Positions 1 to 6,759 of a DNA stretch of 46,628 nt are shown piece by piece (position 1 is the first letter of the stretch; every line of letters starts with the position of its first letter). Source of the DNA: an uncultured Clostridia bacterium (GTDB lineage: Bacteria; Bacillota; Clostridia; TANB77; CAG-508). The translations under genes and the position numbers were made by a program. The notes under the pieces were generated by a model. That model saw only the letters and a list, made by a program, of their open reading frames with translations. It was not told the origin of the DNA and made no database searches. The stretch lies in NCBI GenBank assembly GCA_944388605.1, contig CALXJJ010000010.1:1-46628 (forward strand). Direction: 5' to 3'.

Positions 1-273
1 TTGAGATACAAAAAATATGTAGGAAAAACGACATTTTTCTTTGCCATTTTCCTACATAAAATTATACCATTTACATCCTTATTACTAAAGCTCCTCTTCG
101 TTTCGCTTAATTTATCGCTACGTTGCTTCGCTTCCTAGAGCTAAAATAACTACAAGTGGTAAATCAAATGTGTTTGTCAAGTGAAAAATACAAGGGAGGA
201 ACTCTGAAATTTCAAAATTCTCTCCCTCTGTCTGTGCTTAGATACAATTAAAGAATTTTACAGTGTCAAGTAG
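1..273. other. Left-edge intergenic stretch with inverted repeats
   Basis: No coding region is convincing here. An inverted repeat (ATGTAGGAAAA near 17 pairing with TTTTCCTACAT ending at 57) and a G/C-richer block at 91-143 with AGCTC/GAGCT ends are visible. If the FGE-fold gene at 274-1179 belongs to a diversity-generating retroelement, its template repeat and reverse transcriptase would be expected on this side; neither was recognised in these 273 bases. Confidence 0.5.
193..227 (-). terminator. Inverted repeat, probable terminator of the FGE-fold gene
   Basis: AGGGAG and CTCCCT bracket an inner imperfect palindrome centred on TGAAATTTCA, about 50 bases beyond the stop codon of the minus-strand gene. 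No long T run follows, so termination strength is uncertain. Confidence 0.45.
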
Positions 274-1179
274 CTACTTAATATAAAGCGTGGCACGAAA
301 ACCAGTGATGTAATAGTTTTCACCAGGAGCGGAGCGACAGCGATGGGCGACAGGAAAACTGTAACCAAAATTGGAGTAATAGCCACCGCGAATAACACGA
401 AACAAGCTTTCGTTCTGTTCTTGTGTCCATTCAGACACATTTCCTGCAAAGTCGTAGATGTTATTAGCACACCATTCTTCTCTGCTTCCTGTTTTAAATA
501 ATTGCAATGGAGAATTCTCTGTATTCCAATGATTGCCCCATTCAGTAGAGTCCTCTGCAATTTCAACAAGAGTTCTAACTCCTGTTTTGATAAACCATTC
601 CAATACCGAATCATATTCTGCACCAAAAGTCAGATGACTTTTTACTGCTTCACTGTCTTCGATAGTGGATGCAATCTTCTTTGCATCATAAAAATTGATG
701 TTTCCCCACGGCATAACTCCTTTTACCGACTGCGGTTTTTCTGCTGAACTCTTAGAAATGTCATAACGAGAAATATAAAATCCCCCATATTTTTTGACAC
801 TTTCAAGTTGTTCAAGCAATTCACCATTTAAGGCTTCATTGAATCCATCAGCCGAAAATTCATCGTTCGTGTAATTTCGTCTGCCGAATTTCTCCGAAAA
901 ATGTTTTCCATCAAGTGTTCCATTAGAGTCAAGACTCCCAACAGGAATCCATACAAACTGGTTTCCATCAGAACATCTTTCAATTACAAATCCATTGTTC
1001 CATTCTCCATAGACATGCTTATATCCTTCTGGAATTGGAGGATTTACATAGTTTGTAGAGTCGACATTGGCTGTAGCAATATTCAGAGCTCTGATAATTA
1101 ACTCTCCACTTGTTCCCTCTGAGACTTCAAAGTTTATACCCTTTTCTGCCTCAAGCACAAATTTTTCATACCGTTTCAT
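274..1179 (-). CDS. SUMF1/FGE-fold (C-type-lectin-like) protein, possible DGR target
   Basis: A 301-residue protein with hallmarks of the formylglycine-generating-enzyme (SUMF1) fold: FVWIPVGS near residue 75, GGFYISRYD in the middle, IYDFAGNVSEWTQE, then VIRGGYY and a final GFRATLYIK. The paired catalytic cysteines of true formylglycine-generating enzymes are absent from the C-terminal motif, so it is more likely a binding or display protein than a sulfatase activator. There is no signal peptide or membrane segment. The start is well supported by AAGGAGG eight bases before the ATG. The gene is clearly richer in G and C than its neighbours, and it sits beside a truncated murA, so horizontal acquisition is likely. 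Codons 292-402 almost all end in C or T. This is the fold and position of the variable region in diversity-generating retroelements (inference; no reverse transcriptase is in view). A second, native-looking FGE-fold gene lies at 23928-25091. Confidence 0.8.
   Translation of the reverse strand: MKRYEKFVLEAEKGINFEVSEGTSGELIIRALNIATANVDSTNYVNPPIPEGYKHVYGEWNNGFVIERCSDGNQFVWIPVGSLDSNGTLDGKHFSEKFGRRNYTNDEFSADGFNEALNGELLEQLESVKKYGGFYISRYDISKSSAEKPQSVKGVMPWGNINFYDAKKIASTIEDSEAVKSHLTFGAEYDSVLEWFIKTGVRTLVEIAEDSTEWGNHWNTENSPLQLFKTGSREEWCANNIYDFAGNVSEWTQEQNESLFRVIRGGYYSNFGYSFPVAHRCRSAPGENYYITGFRATLYIK
292..402 (-). other. Candidate variable region (pyrimidine-ending codon block)
   Basis: Thirty-six of 37 consecutive codons at the 3' end of the FGE-fold gene end in C or T; the exception is one GAA. 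The 17 synonymous-choice codons in the stretch RGGYY...ITG also all end in a pyrimidine, whereas the rest of the gene mixes GGA, CCA, AGA and similar codons. Mutagenesis of AAY codons at the two adenines, as done by diversity-generating retroelements, would leave this signature. Confidence 0.4.
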
Positions 1180-1242
1180 AGTTTATACCTCCTTAAGTGA
1201 TAGTTTTATAACGGTTTCAACATGGCTATTGCCATTATGTTA

Positions 1243-1271
1243 ATAATACCACATTTTCTTGCATTTTGCAA
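1243..1271 (-). promoter_or_regulatory. Promoter of the FGE-fold gene
   Basis: Read on the minus strand: TTGCAA (1271-1266), a 17-base spacer, then TATTAT (1248-1243). An imperfect palindrome with the core ATGGCTATTGCCAT (1222-1235) lies just downstream and could be an operator. Confidence 0.5.
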
Positions 1272-1282
1272 ATTTTGTTTTT

Positions 1283-1338
1283 CTATTTAACTCCTTGTAT
1301 CCACTCATTTATCTTATGCTTGTCCGATGTATCAGTTA
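1283..1338 (-). pseudogene. C-terminal relic of a foreign ORF at the murA breakpoint
   Basis: In the frame other than murA, the minus strand reads YLTDTSDKHKINEWIQGVK followed by TAG. This looks like the last residues of a real protein rather than random AT-rich sequence. It begins exactly where murA similarity stops. No family was recognised. It marks the edge of the G/C-richer DNA extending to the window start. Confidence 0.35.
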
Positions 1339-1695
1339 AATATCACATCCACCAGGATATGAAAATGTAACTTCTTTACATCTTCCTAAGATTGCTCCTG
1401 CTAAAATCACTGTTGAACGCATTTGTCTCATTAAGTGTTCTGGTATCTCACATTTATTAATTTTTTTTGCATTAATTTCTATTTTTCCATTTCCTTTTTT
1501 TACTTTACATCCTAATAATTTTAATATTTCCAATGTTATTCCTATATCCCTTATATTTGGTACATTGTATAATTTTGTTATTCCTGATTGCAATATACTT
1601 CCTGCAATTATTGGTAATGATGCGTTTTTTGAGCCAGATATTTCTACTTCTCCATTTAATCTATTTCCCCCCTCTATTATGTAACAATTACTCAA
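1336..1695 (-). pseudogene. murA: Truncated UDP-N-acetylglucosamine 1-carboxyvinyltransferase
   Basis: These 119 residues match the N-terminal part of MurA, the enolpyruvyl transferase that starts peptidoglycan precursor synthesis. Recognisable parts are YIIEGGNRLNGEVEISGSKN at the start, IRDIGITLEILKLLG, MRQMRSTVILAGAILGR, and the loop before SYPGGCDI. Intact MurA is about 420 residues, and the family normally continues with G-x-R-P-I-D-L-H after GGCDI. Here a TAA follows GGCDI directly and unrelated sequence takes over, so the gene is cut at about one quarter of its length and cannot be active. The start is TTG at 1695, preceded by GGGGGAG at good spacing, so the 5' end is native and the break came later. 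A full murA copy elsewhere in the genome is expected, since the step is essential. Confidence 0.85.
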
Positions 1696-1801
1696 TATTA
1701 TCTCCCCCTTTGCTTTAATATGCTATATTATATGTTTTGTTTACGTAAAGAGTGAAAATAACCTTTTATCTTTGTTATATATTATATTGATTTAATATAG
1801 A

Positions 1802-1856
1802 GCAAATAAATAATACATAAAACTCTTTTTTAGAGTTTTATGTATTATTTATTTGT
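1802..1856 (-). terminator. Long AT-rich hairpin after the phospholipase gene
   Basis: A near-perfect palindrome of 23-bp arms (CAAATAAATAATACATAAAA and its complement) with a loop of A/T. It overlaps the stop codon of the phospholipase remnant. The arms are almost entirely A and T and the T tract is weak. Confidence 0.6.
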
Positions 1857-2766
1857 AATTTTTCTTTTATATCATTAATATATTCTAGTGTTTTTATATA
1901 TCCCTGATTATAACAATAATCAATTTTTCTTATATTAAATACACTAGCTTCTGGCAAATCTAAATCCAAAACATAATCACTTTGTTTTATTGATTCTTCT
2001 GCCCTGCTATCAAATAAAATATCTATTGACTTCATTGCTACTTCATATATATTTTTAGGGTTATAACTTCCACCTGCTGAAAACTTAACAGTTAAAATTT
2101 TATCTGCTTCCATTTTTCTTAACTCTCCTGATGGTATATTATCTAAAATACCTCCATCTACAAATTTGTATTCTCCAAATTCACAAGGTGCAAATACTCC
2201 GTGGATAACTACAACTTGCTCTAACAGCTTTTCCTATATTTATGTCCCTAATATATGTATCCATGTTTTCTTTCTGCTTTGTTACATATTCTCCATTTAC
2301 ATTTCTGCCTTCTACCTCATATATTAGTCCTTCTTTTGTATAATTAGTAAATACATGCTTTTTACTTTCTATTATATCTACAGTAGTTAATGCAATAGGC
2401 ATATTTATTTCAGATATACTATATATATGTTTTAATTTTGCACATTCATTTATTGCTTTTTCTATACTTTCTCCTGAAAATAATCCATAACCGCAAAATT
2501 CTTCTTACATTTCTTACATTATATGCAAAATACCTTGGATCAGCTCTTAATATTTCTTTAGAAAAATAATTAAATAATCTAAGCATTTCAGAAGTATTAT
2601 ATCCCATTGCATATAATACTGCCACTGCACTTCCTATACTTGCTCCTGATATCATATCTATTTTTATATCATTTTCTTCTAATGCTTTTATTACTCCAAT
2701 ATGTGCTGCTCCTTTTACTCCTCCTCCTGATAATGCCAAACCTATTTTCAATAGAGTCGCCTCCAA
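1838..2766 (-). pseudogene. Patatin-like phospholipase, two frameshifts
   Basis: Three out-of-phase pieces reconstruct one RssA/YlbK-type patatin-like phospholipase of about 300 residues. Piece one (2766-2496) has the oxyanion loop SGGGVKG and the nucleophile motif GASIGS. Piece two (2495-2196) includes [24 protein letters not shown] and KAVRASCSYP. Piece three (2195-1838) holds the catalytic-aspartate motif VDGGILDNIPSGEL and the C-terminus. The breaks lie near 2495 (after RRIL) and near 2197 (inside SYPGVFAP); each is repaired by removing one base next to a CGG triplet. With Ser and Asp separated by frameshifts, no active enzyme is made unless the assembly is wrong. The family hydrolyses acyl esters of phospholipids. 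The first start (2766) has no strong ribosome site; the reading could begin at the later methionine-free [11 protein letters not shown] segment. Confidence 0.8.
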
Positions 2767-2890
2767 TTATTTTTGAATTTTTCATTAATATTATATATTA
2801 TTTGTTCTTAAATTGCTACAATTTTTTCACAATTTTTTCACATATATATTGTATTATATATTATAATTGTATAGAAAGGAAATGATTGTT

Positions 2891-4108
2891 ATGGATAATA
2901 ATGATAATAAGCAATTTACTGTAGTAACTACTGAGAAGAAAAAGGATAAAGCACATTATAATTTTGGAAAATCAGTTCTTATTCCTTTTTTTTCAGGTAT
3001 TATAGGAGCTGGAATAGTTGTAGGGACTTGTTTTGGAGTTCCAACTATTAAAAACAAAATAATTGGTGAAACTAATAATTCAAGTTTAAAATCTGATAAT
3101 ACTATCAATATGGATACTATTAATACTAATTTAATTTCTTTATCTGATTTTTCAGAAACAGGAGTATCTGTAGCTAATAAAGTAAGACCATCTATTGTTG
3201 GTATAAAAGTTGAATTTTCTGTAAATTCAATTTTTTATAGAAATCAATCTGCAACTGCAGTAGCAGAGGGTTCAGGAGTTATTATAAGTTCTGACGGTTA
3301 TATATTAACAAATAACCATGTAATTAGCTCTTCTAGTTCTACTTCATACTATGAAGTAGGTAAGGCTACAAAAATTTCAGTATATTTATATGGAGATGAA
3401 ACAGAATATGAAGCTCAAATTATAGGAACAGATGATCAAACTGACTTAGCTGTAATAAAAATAGATAAAACTGATTTACAAGCTGCCGAATTAGGTGATT
3501 CTGATACTGTACAAGTAGGAGAGTTTTGTATGGCTGTAGGAAATCCACTTGGAATGCAAAGTAGTGTAAGTTCTGGTATAATAAGTGCTTTAAATAGAAA
3601 GGTTACAGATTCTGAAGGAAAAACATATACTCTTATTCAAACAGATACAGCTATAAATTCAGGTAATAGTGGTGGTGCCTTAGTAAACAGTAAAGGTCAA
3701 GTAATAGGAATTAACACTTTAAAAATTTTAGGTGATGGAGTCGAAGGAATGGGATTTGCTATACCTATTAATTCTACTAAAAATATTTATGAACAACTTA
3801 TACAATATAATAAAGTTAAAAGACCTTATATAGGTATAACTGCTATAGAAGTAGATGAAGAAACTGCTAAATTAAATGATATTGTTGTTGGAATTTATGT
3901 TCGCTCTGTAGAAGATTTTTCACCTGCTCAAAAAGCTGATTTGAGGATTGGAGATGTAATTATCGGAGTTGATGGAAAGGAAGTTAAAACAATGGATGAA
4001 TTAAATGAAATTAAAAATTCTAAAAATATTGGAGATACTATTACTTTGAAAGTTAATCGTGATGGCACAGAAAAAGACATAACTGTAACTTTAGGTGAAG
4101 AAAAGTAA
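2891..4108 (+). CDS. htrA: HtrA/DegP-family membrane-anchored serine protease
   Basis: Surface quality-control protease. With the preferred start at 2891 it has 405 residues: a short cytoplasmic tail, one membrane segment at about 28-50, a variable linker, a trypsin-like domain and a C-terminal PDZ domain (about 305-400). The catalytic triad is visible as His143 in TNNHVI, Asp185 in TDLAVIKI and Ser260 in NSGNSGGAL. The PDZ part reads DIVVGIYVRSV...ADLRIGDVIIGVDG. A longer frame opens at TTG 2867, but AGAAAGGA at 2873-2880 sits ten bases before ATG 2891 and would lie inside the longer version, so 2891 is chosen. Downstream come intergenic repeats and no co-transcribed gene. In related bacteria such proteases answer to cell-envelope stress; walRK at 31-33 kb is a plausible but unshown regulator. 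Confidence 0.93.
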   Translation: MDNNDNKQFTVVTTEKKKDKAHYNFGKSVLIPFFSGIIGAGIVVGTCFGVPTIKNKIIGETNNSSLKSDNTINMDTINTNLISLSDFSETGVSVANKVRPSIVGIKVEFSVNSIFYRNQSATAVAEGSGVIISSDGYILTNNHVISSSSSTSYYEVGKATKISVYLYGDETEYEAQIIGTDDQTDLAVIKIDKTDLQAAELGDSDTVQVGEFCMAVGNPLGMQSSVSSGIISALNRKVTDSEGKTYTLIQTDTAINSGNSGGALVNSKGQVIGINTLKILGDGVEGMGFAIPINSTKNIYEQLIQYNKVKRPYIGITAIEVDEETAKLNDIVVGIYVRSVEDFSPAQKADLRIGDVIIGVDGKEVKTMDELNEIKNSKNIGDTITLKVNRDGTEKDITVTLGEEK

Positions 4109-4213
4109 AAACAAATCGAAAAGCCCTAATTTAATACAAACTTTAACTTCCTCTTTGGCTTTTTAGTAAATTTGTTCTGCACACAATTTTGAGAAATCAA
4201 AATTGTGTGCAAT
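4109..4213 (+). repeat. Dispersed four-hairpin repeat, copy 1 (modules A and B)
   Basis: It begins ACAAATCGAAAAGCC, pairs with GGCTTTTTAGTAAATTTGTT (module A), then TGCACACAATTTTGA-GAAA-TCAAAATTGTGTGCA in two arms (module B with a GAAA tetraloop). Modules C and D are missing. It lies directly after the htrA stop and may act as its terminator. Confidence 0.8.
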
Positions 4214-4246
4214 GCATTTAATATAGTATCCTTATACAATAACTTT

Positions 4247-4446
4247 ACTATTGCAATAAAATTAATAATTAATTAATATTTTTATTACAATAGTATCACA
4301 TTTAATTCACAAAAAGGACAAATTCTATTGGTATATTATATATACAGTTAGTAATTCTTTGTTACTCCAATTACTAACTAGTGTATAAAAAACATCCCCT
4401 TTTATTTTCAGAGTCACTCTTGAGCGTAAAAAGAGTGACTCATTTT
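4247..4446 (+). other. Cluster of hairpins in the htrA downstream gap
   Basis: Three further inverted repeats lie between repeat copies 1 and 2: TACTATTG near 4247 with CAATAGTA ending near 4294; AGTTAGTAATT (4346-4356) with AATTACTAACT (4369-4379); and GAGTCACTCTT (4411-4421) with AAGAGTGACTC (4431-4441) followed by ATTTTAT, which is terminator-like. No gene is seen in 4109-4617. Confidence 0.6.
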
Positions 4447-4461
4447 ATATTAACTTTATCA

Positions 4462-4583
4462 TTTCTCGTTGACTCTTTAGTAAATTTGTTCCTAAACCAA
4501 TTTTGCGAATTCAAAATTGTGTGCAGTCGTTAGATCGTAGCGACTTTTATACAATAGGAAAGGATAACTTTCCTATTGTATAA
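4462..4583 (+). repeat. Dispersed four-hairpin repeat, copy 2 (half A, B, C, D)
   Basis: Shows TTTAGTAAATTTGTTCC, then CCAATTTTGCGAA...CAAAATTGTGTGCA, GTCGTTAGATCGTAGCGAC and the module D hairpin ATACAATAGGAAAG-GATAA-CTTTCCTATTGTAT. The D stem carries an A-T pair where other copies have C-G, a pair-preserving difference. Confidence 0.85.
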
Positions 4584-4584
4584 T

Positions 4585-4616
4585 AAAACAGGGAACTCTA
4601 TAGAATTCCCTGTTTT
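4585..4616 (-). terminator. Terminator between the unknown gene pair and repeat copy 2
   Basis: AAAACAGGGAA and TTCCCTGTTTT form an 11-bp stem two bases beyond the minus-strand stop codon at 4618. On the minus strand the stem ends in TTTTATTATA. Confidence 0.75.
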
Positions 4617-4617
4617 A

Positions 4618-5217
4618 TTATAATATGAAAACTATTTCATAGTCTTCAATAAGTTTGTCAAAATCTTGATCTGGATTATATAGTACACTATTTAATATAT
4701 ACATTGGAATCTCTGCCTCTATACTAGGAAATCCTATTTCATTGACTTTAATAGTAGCTATGTGTAAATATATCTTACCATATTCTCTACCAGATACAAG
4801 TCCATATCCTCTAAGATATTCCAATTTGTATCCTTTTTTTCTTATTTTTCTATTAACTGCATTAAATAGAGTACTTTTTGCTCCGTTTTCTATTTTAGGC
4901 AACTCGTCAAATGTAATACTGCATGGATTATATGGACATATTTTCATATCACATATACAGTTTAGTTCATAATAACAACCTGTAATTATACCTGTAATTA
5001 TGCTCTTCCTACATTTTTGCATAGCAAAAAATTTTATAATTTTATCTATTTGCACTAATCCAGTAGATTCATATAAAGATGTCCAATATGGTCCTTCAAC
5101 TTTTCCTTCTTGCCATTCATGTCCAAAGAAAAATTTCGATGTATTTATGTATTCATCCATATTAATTTTTTCTTCTTTTAATTCTTCACCATCCCTATAT
5201 GAAGTTATTAAAATCAA
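4618..5217 (-). CDS. Unknown protein, downstream part of a stop-split ORF
   Basis: No family was recognised. The 199-residue product is soluble, lacks a signal peptide, and has a cysteine-rich patch (CYYELNCICDMKICPYNPC, about residues 81-99) that could bind a metal; the rest is mixed alpha/beta in character. Its first codon, TTG 5217, comes directly after the TAA of the preceding ORF and in the same reading frame, and there is no Shine-Dalgarno sequence before it. The simplest reading is that 5427-4618 was one gene of about 269 codons, interrupted by a nonsense change. An internal start at the methionine in INMDEYINTSKFF (near 5160) is another possibility. It ends at a good terminator. Confidence 0.5.
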   Translation of the reverse strand: MILITSYRDGEELKEEKINMDEYINTSKFFFGHEWQEGKVEGPYWTSLYESTGLVQIDKIIKFFAMQKCRKSIITGIITGCYYELNCICDMKICPYNPCSITFDELPKIENGAKSTLFNAVNRKIRKKGYKLEYLRGYGLVSGREYGKIYLHIATIKVNEIGFPSIEAEIPMYILNSVLYNPDQDFDKLIEDYEIVFIL

Positions 5218-5427
5218 TTAATATGTTTTCATTTGGGTCTTTATACCTTTATTTAACATTAATAAAAGTGGCTTTCCATCTGCACTATCTCCAGAGTTTC
5301 TATAATAATATTCTGATAAAACATTGCTATTACTAGTATAATATACTCCAGATATTTGAATTTGTCTGTCTAGCCCTATAATCTGCTCAATCCGCTCTGC
5401 AAATGTTTGTTCAAATTTTGACATCAT
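5218..5427 (-). CDS. Unknown protein, upstream part of a stop-split ORF
   Basis: Sixty-nine residues starting MMSKFEQTFAERIEQIIGLD and ending KTQMKTY-stop. The start is credible: GGAGGTATTATT precedes the ATG. No known domain is seen. It contains a polar, tyrosine-rich segment (YYTSNSNVLSEYYYRNSG). The ORF beginning at the next base continues in the same frame, so this is probably the N-terminal third of a single ancestral protein ended early by a TAA. Confidence 0.5.
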   Translation of the reverse strand: MMSKFEQTFAERIEQIIGLDRQIQISGVYYTSNSNVLSEYYYRNSGDSADGKPLLLMLNKGIKTQMKTY

Positions 5428-5552
5428 AATAATACCTCCAAAAAATTTTTACAATAAAACTCGAGGTTATAAAAAACTACAGATTAATTATATCTCTTTT
5501 TTCTCTTTTTGTAAATCCTATCTGCTTTTTATTATTTTTCATGCAATTATTT

Positions 5553-5580
5553 AAAGTCTAGCCAAAAATTGCTAGACTTT
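5553..5580 (-). terminator. Terminator after the M23 peptidase gene
   Basis: AAAGTCTAGC and GCTAGACTTT form a 10-bp stem with an 8-base loop, a few bases beyond the stop codon at 5587. The T run is better on the plus strand, so it may work both ways. Confidence 0.65.
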
Positions 5581-5586
5581 TCCTAA

Positions 5587-6588
5587 TTATTTATATAAAT
5601 ACTTTTGTGGATTTACTCTTGTATCATTTATACGTATTTCAAAATGCAAATGGTTTCCTGTTGAAAATCCTGTTGAACCTACTGCTCCTATTACTTCTCC
5701 TGCAATTACTTTTTCTCCTTTTGACACATATAATTTGCTACAATGTCCATAATATGTTTTTACACCATTTCCATGATCTATAACAACTAAATTTCCATAT
5801 CCTCCTGAATTATATTGTGCATAAGTTACAGTTCCTCCTGCTGTAGCCTTTATTGGCGTTCCTGCTGGGGCTCCTATATCTAATCCTCCATGTGCATGAT
5901 CCCTTATGCTTTCTCTTGCTCCATATCTTGATGTGATAACTCCAGATACTGGCGTTACTTCTAAATATATATCATTTACAGTTGAAGCTTTTTTCTTTTT
6001 TTCTAATTCTATCTCTTCTATTTTATCATCTACATTTTCTTGTAAATTTTGTTTTGCTAAATCTAATGATGCTAATTTGATTGTTTGTTCATCATTACTA
6101 TTGGTATAAATTTCATTTACACCAATATCTAACTCTAAATCTGCATTATATTCTTCTTTTATTTGTGCAATAACATTTTCTGCTTCTTCTATGCTTTTTA
6201 CACATGTTTTATTTTCTCCATCTAATGTAATTGCATAATATACATATGTTATTTCTGCTTGTTCATCTATTTTAGCTAATATTTCTTGCTCATTTGTATT
6301 AATACTCTTATCAACTAATTTTAACTCATATCTAGGTTTTTCCTTTATAGTAGCTGATATTAAATTTTCTTCATCTTTATTTTCTATTTCATTTTTAATT
6401 TTTTCTTCAAATTCTTGTTTATCTCCTACATATCCAACATCTTCATTATTTAGCGCTACTTTATATACTGGTTTATATTTTATAAATAAAATACATATTA
6501 AAATAAATAATCCTAAACTGAATATGCTCATTAATTTACAAAATTCTTTCGTGCAGTATAAAATTTTCTTGTTTAAAATAAAATTCAC
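5587..6588 (-). CDS. Membrane-anchored M23 (LytM-type) peptidase
   Basis: A 333-residue cell-wall peptidase of the M23 zinc family, anchored by one membrane segment at about residues 19-37 (LMSIFSLGLFILICILFI). The middle (50-200) is charged and partly coiled. The C-terminal 120 residues form the LytM domain, starting PVSGVITSRYGAR, with zinc ligands in HGGLDIGAP (His and Asp) and HLHFEIR (His) and the catalytic-loop YYGHCSKLYV. All ligands are present, so it should be active, cutting peptide cross-links in peptidoglycan. It resembles SpoIIQ/SpoIVFA-like and DipM-like proteins in layout, but a sporulation role is only inferred. The start is uncertain: GTG 6588 follows AAAGGAGA by only two or three bases. 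It is flanked by unrelated genes and has its own terminator. Confidence 0.88.
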   Translation of the reverse strand: MNFILNKKILYCTKEFCKLMSIFSLGLFILICILFIKYKPVYKVALNNEDVGYVGDKQEFEEKIKNEIENKDEENLISATIKEKPRYELKLVDKSINTNEQEILAKIDEQAEITYVYYAITLDGENKTCVKSIEEAENVIAQIKEEYNADLELDIGVNEIYTNSNDEQTIKLASLDLAKQNLQENVDDKIEEIELEKKKKASTVNDIYLEVTPVSGVITSRYGARESIRDHAHGGLDIGAPAGTPIKATAGGTVTYAQYNSGGYGNLVVIDHGNGVKTYYGHCSKLYVSKGEKVIAGEVIGAVGSTGFSTGNHLHFEIRINDTRVNPQKYLYK

Positions 6589-6759
6589 TCTCCTTTATAT
6601 ATGCGCGACTTCTTGATTATACCATATATTTTAAACATTTTCAAATTTTATATTCATTTTATTGTATTTTTATACATTTTTTTCTTTGTTTTTAAGTGTT
6701 TTATAATATATTATGCTATTTTTTTCTTCATTTTACTTATTTTTCCTCTTTTTTCCTAA

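Noticed and set aside
274..1179. Active formylglycine-generating enzyme (sulfatase activator)
   Set aside because: The catalytic cysteine pair in the C-terminal motif is missing and no sulfatase gene is nearby.
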